A stretch of DNA of 64,000 nt. Origin: Arbacia lixula. Lineage: Eukaryota > Echinodermata > Echinoidea > Arbacioida > Arbaciidae. Position numbers and translations under genes: made by a program. The stretch is taken from NCBI GenBank assembly GCA_963669155.1, contig OZ022596.1, forward strand, positions 18,912,902-18,976,901, in the 5' to 3' direction. Positions 12,593 through 22,949 of the stretch are shown here, piece after piece (positions within the stretch are counted from its first letter, which is position 1; each line of letters begins with the position of its first letter). The notes below the pieces were generated by a model. It searched no databases. It had not been told where the DNA came from and saw only the letters and a list, made by a program, of their open reading frames with translations.

Positions 12593-13750
12593 TGGCATCA
12601 TTCTTAGTGTACAGTTTCTCATTGGAAAAGGCCTTGACTAATGTAGAGTCAGAACAAGGGGTGAAAGGATGGGGGGAGAGGGAACAATGGGGTGATGTTC
12701 GGAGGAATTTTCGGTCATTGTCTGCGCCGTGGCGGGTAGCTTTGTAACCCCAATGCCGGGATGAAAGGGGGCTGAGAGGGGGTCGATAAGTTTGGCTTTG
12801 TGTTTTGGGGACAGAGGCAACTGACTGGAACAGATGGAGGACGAGGGATGGGGGGCGAGGGTTATGTAATCACCTGGCTAGGGTCTGCCACTAGGGGGCT
12901 CTCTTCCTTAACAAAGCACTTCACTCACACCAACCTGAAAATGCTCACACTCAAGAGGTGTGATGTCAAAGAAGGAAGTTGGTTCAAATGGAAATATAAT
13001 GTGTTCTGAGGTCAAAGCCCTAATATTTACCTATCAAATTAACTCTTTATCACAAGTGATACACAAAAATTCCGTAGAGCTGTGCATTGCATTGCTCTGA
13101 CATGGTTAACTGTGTGGGTTTTTTTTTTACCTTAGATTAGAGAATACTCTGTAATTTACTATTCTTATTTACAGTTTATTGGACTCTGTCATATTATTTG
13201 TTTATTCATAAAAAAATATGCATGCATGGCATGGAAGCGTAAGAATATCAAAATATGAAATAAGATTAAATACACAGTGAATTACACAAGAGAGTACATA
13301 CATAATCATATTTTGAAAGGTGGCTGAACTAGTGGAATAATTTGGCAGTTATGAATTCCGTCTGGAAAAAATGCTCAGCATGAAGTTCTTCATCAGAGTA
13401 CAGCTTCCTCAACTATTACTCTTGGACCTTCTTTATTTCTTGACATCTCAAATATTTCCTCGGTCATCTTGAGCAATGGCTGCCCTTACCCTTTTTGCCA
13501 TCTGTCAATTCTCTTGAAGATTTATTTTCCCCTAAAGAGCGAGGGAAGAAATCCTTCATTATTCAGCCTCATCGCCCCACTTGATTGGATCAAGATTGAA
13601 GGTTCTGGTGCCTCAAGTTCATTCTACGCTCCTAAGACACTTCCGTCTCCGTCTCCCTCACCCGCCAACCAACCCTTCCACGTCCCTGCATTAATGTGGT
13701 CCAATGTGAATGTACTTCTTTCACATTCATCAACATGTGCTTAAATACCT
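12593..13750. other. Unique non-coding DNA with a possible retroelement tail
   Basis: 13186-13330 resembles the AT-rich reverse-complement tail seen at 9330-9450. A K-type repeat relic in reverse may lie at 13040-13110, with CTCTTTATCACAAG and GTAGAGCTGTGCATTG. 13440-13720 is non-repetitive and mixed GC, a weak regulatory candidate. No gene was recognised. Confidence 0.35.
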
Positions 13751-13754
13751 TTTC

Positions 13755-14305
13755 TTTAAAGACAGCCCCTCCCCTCTTTCAGATCACCACAAAACCATCG
13801 AAATATTGGCAAAACATATAGAGAAGTGTTAGCAAGCTGTATATTCATAATTTGAAACTGATACATAGTGTAAAATTCAAATAATGCACGTAAACAACGT
13901 CTGATTAATAGTCTTTACCTCAGGCACTACCTGTTTTATTGATTAATCTGTTTATTAAATTATAAAACGCATTATGAAAAAATTGTTCTATAGTCTATAG
14001 AACAATGATTCCGTCTATAGTATAGACGGAATCATCTCCAAAGTTTGGTAATTACTCATAAAATTAACATTTCACACACGCATAATAACCACATAGATAC
14101 TGTAAGTACTGTAACAAAGACTAATACTTTTTTTGTAGTACGAAAAAAGTCGGTTTGAAATTTAATGGCTGAAATTTTTTACATATACAGAAAGCTTCAA
14201 CATGCTATATTCTTAGAAATAGTCTTGAATCACACTTTCTTCAATTTACGGTCGTGATAGACGATTTCAAATTTTAAGCTTGCAAAAGGGACGGACAATC
14301 TTTAA
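13755..14305 (-). mobile_element. Family B MITE copy 1, with twin hairpin insertion
   Basis: This reads in the opposite direction to the copies at 18741, 33827 and 54887. It starts TTTAAAGACAGCCC and ends GGGACGGACAATCTTTAA, giving short terminal inverted repeats bordered by TTAA. No open frame for a transposase exists, so the element is non-autonomous. Compared with the other three copies it carries extra sequence at 13982-14033, made of two adjacent perfect hairpins. Confidence 0.9.
13982..14033. repeat. Two adjacent perfect palindromes inside family B copy 1
   Basis: Hairpin one (13982-14006) has 11-nt arms ATTGTTCTATA/TATAGAACAAT around GTC. Hairpin two (14007-14033) has 13-nt arms GATTCCGTCTATA/TATAGACGGAATC around one base. 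Sister copies have a single ATGATTCCTTCTATAGAACAA-like stretch at this place, so both arms look copied from the same local template. Confidence 0.9.
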
Positions 14306-14457
14306 ACGTCTGGTTGGGATTTACCAGACTTGCAGATGCCAAGTCAATGTAATTTAATTCATGTTCATATTCCAAAGAACAGTTCAGACGAACCATTCAC
14401 CATTCTTTGATTTGTTTTTGTTCAATCAAATGTTTGACATTGTTGTAAAAACACTGA

Positions 14458-14531
14458 ACTAACATTCATCTTCTCTTTTTTTTTCTTTGCATGTATTCGT
14501 CTCTTCTTCTTGGCCATCATCTAGGTAAGTG
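14458..14531 (+). promoter_or_regulatory. Candidate recursive splice site (zero-length exon) 1
   Basis: A CTAAC branch-like motif (14459-14463) is followed by a long pyrimidine-rich tract (14470-14516), then CATCTAG at the acceptor position and GTAAGTGA directly after it (junction 14524/14525). Acceptor and donor with no exon between them is the known layout of ratchet sites in long introns. It is sequence-only evidence and the host gene is not in view. Confidence 0.35.
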
Positions 14532-14578
14532 AATCATATTTTTCTCAGATGTATTGAAGCTTATCAGTCTCCTTTAGA

Positions 14579-14758
14579 TTGTTATTCTTGCCTTTCCTCC
14601 CCTTTCCCCTTCTCTTTGCTCAATCATGTCATCTTTCTTTACTTCCTGTCCTCTCTATATCTCTGCCTTCCACCTACCTTTCTATTTCCTTGTCTTTCAG
14701 TCTCTCTGCGTCTCTCTACGTCTCTCTCTCTCTCTCTCTTGCTCTATCCTTGTCTCAC

Positions 14759-14798
<40 letters not shown>

Positions 14799-14991
14799 TC
14801 TCACATGATACTGTATTTGAAATTGATTGTTTATTGCATTTCTTTGCACTTCCTTCTCCTTCCCTTCTTTCTGTCCCCTATATCTTCAATGACTCCCTTC
14901 CTCTCTCTCTCCCTCCCTCCCTTCCTCCCTCCCTTCCTCCCTTCCTCCCTCCCTCCCTTCCTTCCTTCCTTCCTTCCTTCCTTCCTTCCAT
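14579..14991. repeat. CT microsatellite and (CCTT)n tract
   Basis: CT dinucleotides dominate 14698-14803. A second block at 14901-14988 is CCCT/CCTT tetranucleotides. The flanks are pyrimidine-rich. Open frames of 183 and 203 codons in two frames are Ser/Leu/Pro repeats and not genes. Confidence 0.95.
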
Positions 14992-15571
14992 CTCCTCAAT
15001 CTTCACTCTGTTCCTCCCATCTCCCCTCCCTTCTGTCATGCTTCAGCACACATCGGCCGATTGGGGCGATGACCTTGTAAGGTTATATGGCAGAAATAAC
15101 AAGAAATCACAGGCAAAAAATCTGTTGATTGATGCAGAAACAACAAAGAATCACTTCAAGGTGAAAAGTTTCTTTGAGGAGTCTTCATAATAAGCCTCAT
15201 TCATACCAAAAAAATAACTTCTGAAAAGATCATGATTTTTTTTCCATCCCACCATTAATACTGGTTTACACAAAAAGTTGGAGTTTGACTGCCAATGAAA
15301 CTCTAAGAGATTTTCATAGCAATTAGTGCATGTGCACCACATATCTACCAGGTTATTCAAATGCATAAAAGAAAAACTATGCAGTTCAAAACTTTTTTTC
15401 CCGCACTACCACTTACACCAGTTATCCAAACATTGCATGTTTTCAATAATGTGAGGTTTCAAAAGATTTTGTTGGCTGTGGTTGGGGTTAGTTTTCTATC
15501 AACCTTTCTTCACTCCTTGCTGGGGAGTTTTTTTTAGCATTATCATGATCTTAGAAACATCGTGATCTATT
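14992..15571. other. AT-rich unique DNA
   Basis: No recognised gene or repeat. Short open frames occur on both strands without support. Confidence 0.4.
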
Positions 15572-15845
15572 GCTTCAAGTGTAAATGACCCTCAAGAAGG
15601 GGAAATATTTCTTCCTGGAGACTTGATGGTAAATCCTAAATGTTGCCAAATTAACAGATTTTTTCGCGATATGACCATTTACAAAACACTGTGCGTTTAA
15701 AAAGTGTGATGACTGGAAACATGTCATTGGCTCTGTTGAGGGATACGTGGCTGAGAAAATTAAGAAATACTACAATCCTTTGTTTCAAGTGTAAATGCCC
15801 CTCAAGAAGGGGAAATATTTCTTTCAGGAGTCTTGATGATAATGG
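15572..15845. repeat. Direct repeat pair, ~208 bp apart
   Basis: Near 15572 and 15781 the same order occurs: TTCAAGTGTAAATG, CCTCAAGAAGGGGAAATATT, TTCTT and a GGAG.CTTGATG end. The interval between is not itself visibly repeated, so this may be a two-unit array with one diverged spacer. Confidence 0.75.
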
Positions 15846-16422
15846 ATACTGGCATGTCCTGTGTTTGGACCCAGAGGTCAGACAGGAATAAATAATTGTT
15901 GAGAGCCAGGTGATAAGTGACAAACATAGCCCAGTTTAGGAAAGAAAATTTGGCTTGATACACCCGCTTTTGAGATCACATGCTCAATCAATTCAGTTAA
16001 TGAATTAATCTCGGAACTAGGTATAACCAACAACATTTATCTACTTTCCACTATCTGCTTTCTGAATTTATCATCTTTTGTATTCTTCCAATTCATCAAG
16101 CTATTATTTGTAATTGCTTAAAAACAGTACTATTTCTGTCTTTTTTTTCGTTCATGCGCACTGAGACTTAACTGTGAAATTGTGCTCTACAAGAATGGAC
16201 TATGATTATTATTATTTACTAATTTTCCCAGACATTGAAAAGTACATTCTTCTTCTCCAAGTGCCATCTGCTCTCAGCAGTTCGGCTACCATGGACCGCC
16301 AGATTTTAAGAACATCTATTATAATTTTATCCGGAAGATAATGGTATGTTCCATGATCACATGATGTTATTCTGATATTGATGTGCAGCTGTCGACACGT
16401 AATGTTGCTCATGTCCAATTCT
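15846..16422. other. Unique non-coding DNA
   Basis: Nothing recognisable. Short open frames on both strands are unsupported. Confidence 0.4.
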
Positions 16423-16582
16423 GGGCCCTGTTGCATAAAACTTACCATTGATGGTAACTTTGCTTCCAATAGCAACTTCTATGGAAACCTTGAATTTGAT
16501 TAGCTGTCAAGCATTGTTACCATGGTAGTTACCATTGATGGCAGAGTTACCATTAATGGTAAGTTTTATGCAATGGGGCCCT
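16423..16582. mobile_element. Family C MITE copy 1
   Basis: The ends are GGGCCCTGTTGCATAAAACT and AGTTTTATGCAATGGGGCCC, nearly perfect terminal inverted repeats. Inside are ACCATTGATGGTAAC, CTATGGAAACCTTGAATTTG and GTTACCATGGTAGTTACC. At about 160 bp with no coding capacity it is a miniature inverted-repeat element. Related copies lie at 58859, 61572 and 63500, and a diverged one at 32005. Confidence 0.93.
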
Positions 16583-16973
16583 GAACTGTTGTAATATCAT
16601 GACAATCAAGGAATCATGACATGTATTAGTACATTAAAGATGTGAAGTGTTTGGTTATCCAACTAATTATATTATATAGTAACACAGGAAAGTTAGAAAT
16701 ACTGTATAGAAAACATAACAAACACTATATTTGAGACAGAAAGATGCACTATTTTCATGAATGAATATGTGTGGAATTTAAGTATTTTTAGAATGAGGTA
16801 TGTAGATATTTGATTAAAGCCCCACCAGAAATATCAAATACAATTACTTCAATTCAGGAACAGTGCAAGTCCGAAGCCAATGTACTTTCTCAATCTTCGG
16901 TCGCTGATTATAGTTATGTAGCACTTTGTTGAGGAAAGGTGGTGCATTGTGGGAGATATATATGGGGTAAGCG
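16583..16973. other. AT-rich unique DNA
   Basis: No gene or repeat family was recognised. Confidence 0.4.
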
Positions 16974-17146
16974 AGAGTGATATATAAGAGAGAGAAAGAG
17001 GGGGAGAGAAAGAGAGGGAGGGGGTGAGAGAGGGAAATATGGAGAGGGGATGATAGAAAGAGATAGGGAGAGAAGATGAGAGATAAAGAGAGAGAGAGAG
17101 AGAGAGATGAAGGGAGACAGAAATAAGCAGAGAGACAGATATATCA

Positions 17147-17181
<35 letters not shown>

Positions 17182-17247
17182 GAGAGACAGATGTATGCAA
17201 GGAAATAGAGAGAGGCAGACAAACAGACAGAAACAGTGAGAGAGAGA

Positions 17248-17288
<41 letters not shown>
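16974..17288. repeat. Purine (GA)n microsatellite tract
   Basis: About 300 bp of GA dinucleotide and GGGAGA/AGAC variants. The 230-codon open frame on the minus strand is Ser/Leu repeat translated from this tract, with a short unrelated extension at each end. Confidence 0.95.
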
Positions 17289-17290
<2 letters not shown>

Positions 17291-18740
17291 AAGGGGGAAC
17301 AGAGATGTTACAAAGGGAGTAAGGAAAAGATAGAAAGAAACTTCTCATGAAGAATTTCCCTTTTATTTTAGAAAGTGGATAATTTCCAAGCCCACCTGTG
17401 CATGTGGCCAATTTGCTTACCCTTCTCAAATTCTTTTCGCTGCTGAATTTTAAGAGCCACCATAGCTGCTGTATATTCAAAATTGTCATAGGTGCGCTGT
17501 GAACTTTCGATTGGGCAGCACTTTGACCGATAGGTCGGACAGATAGGTTTCCTCTCTTTAGTTCTGGGTCTAGAAATGGGTGAAGTTCTTCATTAAGGTT
17601 GAACAAGGAATTGATTTGTTCTTTGGAATGCTTTCAGCAGGTATCTTGATGGTTAGGTTCCAAACTTCTCCTTTTTCTTCTCTCTTTTTTCTTTCTCTTT
17701 GTATAATTTGCTTCTTTATTCCACCCCATCTCTATCTGTTTTCTTCTCTCTTTATATATTCAAAGATTTCTAACTTTTGATATTGTAATTAGATATGAAA
17801 TAATAATGTAAAAGTATCGCATTTTGTTCCAAATATAACTTTGTTTTTGTAAATATTTTAACTATAATTAAAAGTCATACTGCTGAACTATTATGTTTTA
17901 ATCTGAATATGTTTTTTTTTTTTACACATTCCAAACTTATTGGTGAATACATGAGTAAGAATAACTTCCTATGAGCTCTATTTATAGAAATCTTCGCAGT
18001 CGCTCCATTACAATTATTACACCATCAATAGGATTCTATGTTCCGGAACAAAACAGACCTGGCAATAGCAACCTGTCAACGTACTGGTCTCTATGTCTAT
18101 TCCGGTCGATCAAAAAATCATTTGGAAATGGGGATAATAAGTCACTTTTGTCTCGTATCGCCCAGGTGGGGTCTAAATCTTGAATAATTAATGTTTTTTG
18201 TCACGTAAGACTATACAGTCTGTTGGGAGGAGATCAATGATTTTGCAATGTTGCTCCAAATATTGAATCTCCATTTGTTTGCCTAATCGAAGCCACTTAA
18301 TGTACCCATCACGAGAGAATCGCAGAATGTGTATCGGAATGTCGAGAGGACCTGACGGAAAAAGAAACTGGACCGGTAAAATAGGTGAATTATCCGCCGC
18401 GGAGAAGAAAGAGAAGTGTTTGCGCACAATGGGCGTTTTCACCCCAGACTATTTCACTCTGAAGGCTAAGTGACAATTGAGCTATGCATAAATGATGAGG
18501 CAGCGAGAAGTTGCACCCCTTTGATGTCACCAGGTATCTATTGTGACTGAACCCATTGTTGTGAGGACACAAGTTTTTGGACAGTGGGACCATTGGAGGG
18601 GTGAAAGGGGAAGAGTTTCCACCATCAAAGTTTAATGAATGAAACAAAAGGCTGGCTTCTTAGCTTTTAGCGGTGAATTATTAAAGGAACTTAAGTCCAA
18701 AATGTCTTGGATAAGTCAGTTGGCATTCTGAAAACGGACG
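17289..18740. other. Unique non-coding DNA
   Basis: 17380-17560 and 17970-18640 are non-repetitive. Opposing open frames at 18188-18442 (minus) and 18279-18473 (plus) overlap and match nothing I know. No splice or promoter signal ties them to a gene. Confidence 0.4.
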
Positions 18741-19267
18741 TAAAGATTGTCCGTCCCTTTTGCAAGCTTAAAATTTGAAATCGTCTATCACGATCGTAAA
18801 TTGAAGAAAGTGTGATTCAAGACCATTTCTAAGAATATAGCATGTTGAAGCCTTCTGTATATGTACAAATTTCAGCCGTTAAATTTCAAACCGACTTTTT
18901 TCGTAGTACGAAAAAAGTGTTAGTCTTTGTTACAGTATCTATGTGGTTATTATGCACGTGTGAAATCCTAATTTTATGACTGATTACCAAACTTTGGAGA
19001 TGATTTCTTCTAAAGAACAATTTTTTTTCATAATGCGTTTTATAATTTAATAAACAGATTAATCAATGAAGCAGATATTTCAACACAAACTGCTAAAAGC
19101 CTGAGGTAAAGACTATTAATCAGACGTTGTTTACGTGCATTATTTGAATTTTGCACTACGTATCAGTTTCAAATTAAGAATATACAGCTTGCTAACACTT
19201 CTCTATATGTTTTGCCAATGTATCCATGGTTTTGTGATGATCTGCAAATGGGACGGGCTGTCTTTAA
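18741..19267 (+). mobile_element. Family B MITE copy 2
   Basis: It starts TAAAGATTGTCCGTCCC and ends GGGACGGGCTGTCTTTAA. In order it contains TTGCAAGCTTAAAATTTG, ATCACGATCGTAAATTG, GAATATAGCATGTTGAAG, a near-palindrome with CGTAGTACG at its centre (18894-18918), TATCTATGTGGTTATTATGC, CATAATGCGTTTTATAATTT and CTTGCTAACACTTCTCTATA. It has no coding capacity for a transposase. Confidence 0.93.
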
Positions 19268-19317
19268 GTCGATATTGAAGTTGAAATTTGACTTTTTTGC
19301 TGAATACTACCTAATGC

Positions 19318-19338
19318 CTCATCATCATCATCATCATT

Positions 19339-19370
<32 letters not shown>

Positions 19371-19382
19371 TACTATCACCAC
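19318..19382. repeat. (CAT)n microsatellite
   Basis: About 20 CAT/CAC triplets. It produces a poly-His run in one frame, which is not evidence of a protein. Confidence 0.95.
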
Positions 19383-19543
19383 ATCAGGCTTTAAAATCTA
19401 CAAAATTAGAGATCACTTTTTTGCAAATCTTTCTCCGCATCTCTCACTCCCAGACAGAAACTGTAATTTATGCTGCATTGATTATACACTCCAGTTGGCT
19501 GCCCAATGGTGGATATGATGAGTGTGGGTAATTTCACACTTGA

Positions 19544-20028
19544 AGTGAAAATCCACACTGAAGTTTACTTGGTTTTAGCAGAAGAATGAGAGCAACATAT
19601 CGGTGTAGGTTTGAAAAGACCCATCAAAGGATAAGAATTTAATGGCTGTTTTAAAGTTTTAATGTTGTGATGTCACTTGCAAGCTGCTATGTGTCAAGTG
19701 AGGTATGATTCCATAATGTTGTTTGATGAAGGGAAAAATCTTTTTCATATAGGTGTGTATGTGTGGAAAAATGTGTTAAATGATTTAGCAAATACCCAGG
19801 TACAATGGTATATATATCCATTTTAGCAAATGAAAATTAAAAAAAAAATACCACAAAACTTATATCTGCATAGCTCCAATGAGATGTCTCAATATTAAGA
19901 ATTTGAACATTCATAACGCTGTTAACCTTTGAAAGATTTTTGTTCAACCTTGGAGAACTTGTTTCTTTCATGTTTCTGCTTTTGTTAAAACAAACTTAAC
20001 TTCCAGGGTGAAATTTCCCCTTAAACCA
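19544..20028 (+). mobile_element. Family G element with both ends
   Basis: The left end CTTGAAGTGAAAATCCACAC and the right end GGTGAAATTTCCCCTTAA are inverted versions of the same terminus. Internal features match the copy at 1990: AAAGACCCATCAAAGGATAAG, GTGATGTCACTTGCAAG and GGTATGATTCCATAA. The right arm contains inverted counterparts, CTTTCATGTTTCTGC and TTGTTAAAACAAACTT. This is the only copy here with both termini. Confidence 0.75.
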
Positions 20029-20684
20029 GTACCTACTCATTGGAATTTCATGCATCTGTCCCATCCTATCGTTACATTCACACTTACTATCCTATGGTAG
20101 CTCATAACTGTATTTTTCTTTGCACTATTGATTTCTCCATCACGCTGAAGAAGGTGTTGCACATTAATGATGCACAGAAATTAGTAAAAAAAAAGAAGGG
20201 ATTTTCCCTCCAGACATATAATGTATTCAGTTTGTAAGCATGCAGAGATTTAATTTTCTGGCACTTGTTTCTATGTGAGTCAAATGTGAACTGGCCATAA
20301 TGCAGCTTTGTTTGGTCCTACTCTAAAATGTGAAAGTGCTACAATATAGAGAAATGGGACTTTCACATGGTAAATATGAATCTTGCATGGGGCCATATAT
20401 TCATATCCGTTACATATGCTTTTATGTTCTATGCTTTTACGAGAAACATTAACATTGTATTGTTTGCTTTTACGTGTGATAAATTATATCCTGTTTCAAG
20501 AAGTGGATTTTGGGGCTTGATGATACACGTTGTGTGTTCTTTGAATGGATCTTTAACTTGTTGAGTAAAACATGGTATTTTTCCACTAGTTTTTGACACA
20601 TTTCCCATAGATGGAGAGTTCATCAAGAACACAAAGGGTTTAAGAGAGACATAACATGAACTGTAGGGATCTAGGAGTCAATGT
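20029..20684. other. Unique non-coding DNA
   Basis: No gene or named repeat. Open frames at 20040-20237 and 20367-20564 have no recognised domain. Confidence 0.4.
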
Positions 20685-20685
20685 G

Positions 20686-21154
20686 TTAAAGGAATTTCGA
20701 CCCGGAGCTCAAGAGGGCGCTGTTGGATGACGTCACAATCATCGCCATCTTAGTTCCGAAGTTTGACGAGTAACGCTGTCAATCAAACTGGTAGATTGCG
20801 GATATGCGTTGCTTGCCCTTTCACGTACGTTGTGAGCGCTAGCCGAGCGAGCTATGCCAGTACACGTTTGTGCATACCGTAAACGGCGTAATGTACATGT
20901 ACGTAAGTTACTAGCTGGAAGTACCGTATGCAAGTGGGCGGAGCCAGCAGGGAACAGCCACCGAATCATGAGCCGAACTGTATTTCGGCATACCTAGATT
21001 GAGAATCGACATTCTTCGGGCATTCGGAACATGGCATTTGCGTAACCGGTGAAATTATCGAATAACATTGCCGTCATTGGACAACACGTACTGTCCGCTC
21101 ATGCGCTTACATGGAATAACGCCCTCTTGAGCGCCGGGTCTGATTAGCTTTAAG
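20686..21154. mobile_element. GC-rich TIR element (family J), TTAA-like ends
   Basis: The left end TTAAAGGAATTTCGACCCGG continues to AGCTCAAGAGGGCG. The right end is CGCCCTCTTGAGCGCCGGGT followed by CTGATTAGCTTTAAG. The two ends are inverted repeats of about 35 bp with small differences. The interior is clearly richer in CpG than the flanks. No transposase is encoded. I saw only one copy in the window. Confidence 0.8.
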
Positions 21155-21224
21155 GGGCGTTTCAGGGAGAAACAGGAGCGAAACCGCCCTCTACCACCAC
21201 CCCTCTCCCATCACCCCCTCTATC

Positions 21225-21450
21225 CAGCCTGTCTTTCAGGCTGTTGGGCATTTTCCTTATCAAATAACAAGATGCAATCAACAGGTCTGGCTGCAGTAGA
21301 CTAATCATTCTCAATTCCTGCTTTGGTTCTGTAGATGTGATATACTGAGAAAAGAGGAGAATGGTACAGTGACTAGTCTAAGATTACCAGACTCAATAAT
21401 TTTTATTTTAGCTGGGATCAGAAATGTCTGACAGCCTTGAAGCAAGGCCA
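21225..21450 (+). mobile_element. Family D element
   Basis: It begins CAGCCTGTCTTTCAGGCTGT and ends GACAGCCTTGAAGCAAGGCC. Internal landmarks are GGTCTGGCTGCAGTAGACTA, ATCATTCTCAATTCCT, GAGGAGAATG and TGACTAGTCTAAGATTACCA. It has no coding capacity. Each terminus is itself a small hairpin, a hallmark of all D copies here. Confidence 0.88.
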
Positions 21451-22188
21451 CGCTCCATCTTGTCATGTTAATCGGAGACTGAGGCGCGCTGGGTGCGAGT
21501 GACAGACAGAGAATAGGGCTGTTTGTGTGTATTGATCGGCCGATTGTCTGGGATTGTCTCTGCGTGAGTGTCGAGCACCTACAACCAGTCTTCCCGTGCC
21601 CCAGCTATTGATTTTGAATTTAGGCTGTTAAAGTCTGCCTCGGTCCAAACTCTTAAACCTGTTTTGCTCATGTTTAGATTTCCTGGCTTTGTGAGCACTG
21701 ATCCAGTTAGAATCTCAACATTTGCCATAAAACTGCAGTAACCAGGGGTGTGCGGGTAAATCGCACCCTTTACTGAATTTGAAGGTTATTTATAGCTGCT
21801 GTCTATTGTTCTAACAGCATATTACTAGGGAGTCGCGCATCTCAATATCTGAACAGAGAAAAGCCAAAAGCCCAAATTTGACTGGACAATGCATCTTGCA
21901 GTGCTTGATTATATTCCATTTGTAAGGCTATGCAATTTTTTTTCTAGATTTGACACCTTGAGGTGAAAGTAGTAGCCTTTGATATAAATAGTCATGCACA
22001 AGATAAACTTAAAGAAGACAGTTTATGTTATTTCAAATTCTCTTCATTTTTGTGCTACATGTATTTGGATACTGTGTTCATATCTTGTCCAGATGAATGC
22101 ATGGAATTCATATCAAGCATTATCACAAATTTTTCATAGCCTTCTCTTTGATGTTCCTTTTACCAACAAAATGTTTTGATTGTTCAGT
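21451..22188. other. Unique non-coding DNA with a CpG-rich block
   Basis: 21450-21600 is non-repetitive and CpG-bearing; the rest is AT-rich. It is a candidate regulatory block only by composition. Confidence 0.35.
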
Positions 22189-22725
22189 CCCAAACCACTT
22201 AAATCCATGTTTTAGTCAACATTTTTATACTAAATACACCTTGTAAAGCCATTTCATTCAGTAATGGTAAATTTGTTCACATCTATATCTTGTTCCAATA
22301 ATATATACGCACTGCAGCCTTTAAAAAAACTTAAATCCAAGTTATAGTCAACATTTCCATCTCAAATCAATCCATTTTAATCAATAATGGTTCAGAAAAA
22401 ATGTTGATATAAATTATATCTTATTCCAATATTAGAGAGACACTGTTCCCTTAAAACCAATCCTTTTTATAGTCAACATTTCTGTGTTAAATCTAAATTC
22501 GTATTAAAGCCATTGTCTCAACAATGCTTAGCTACATCTGTTCATACAAATTACATCTTCTGCCAATACTATAGTCGCACTGCAATCTTAAAACCACTTA
22601 TCCGTGAACATTTCTGTGTTCAATCAAAACTTACAAGCTATTGTCCCAACAATGGTTAGCTACATCTGTTCATACAAATTACATCTTCTGCCAATACTGA
22701 GTTTGCACTGTAAACACAGGAGCTA
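22189..22725. repeat. ~130-bp tandem array, four units, AT-rich
   Basis: Anchors AGTCAACATTT or GTGAACATTTC recur near 22214, 22346, 22471 and 22604. Each unit also contains an AATGGT or CAATGCTTAG segment, TACATCT-like and TTCCAATA or TGCCAATACT segments and a GCACTGCA or GCACTGTA end. The last two units are most alike. Confidence 0.85.
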
Positions 22726-22949
22726 TATATTGCACCTAGCTACTTTTAGATGTGTGTATGTGCTGCAGTCATTATGCATGTGCCTATATGTTTTTTTTTT
22801 CCAGTCTATGCCCATCAGCGAGAAACATTACAATTGGAATATAGGCAAATTTTCTACCGGCCACCTTTAAAAAGCGAGAGTGCGATGAAATTAAGGGGGG
22901 AATAACGGGCGAAACGCAGACTTTTTGGAGACGAACGTGGCAGAACAAC

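Noticed and set aside
14529-15190. Frames of 183 and 203 codons
   Set aside because: Both are microsatellite translations of CT and CCTT tracts.
16914-17606. 230-codon minus-strand frame
   Set aside because: Most of it is Ser/Leu repeat from the GA tract; the non-repeat ends show no domain.
18188-18473. Overlapping plus and minus frames with fairly normal amino-acid usage
   Set aside because: They overlap each other, have no recognised domain, and no splice or promoter signals.
19318-19382. Poly-His metal-binding peptide
   Set aside because: It is a CAT trinucleotide microsatellite with no flanking coding support.
22788-22870. Acceptor-like T-run plus CAG followed by a 22-codon open stretch
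   Set aside because: The open stretch ends quickly and no polyadenylation signal or conservation argument supports a terminal exon.
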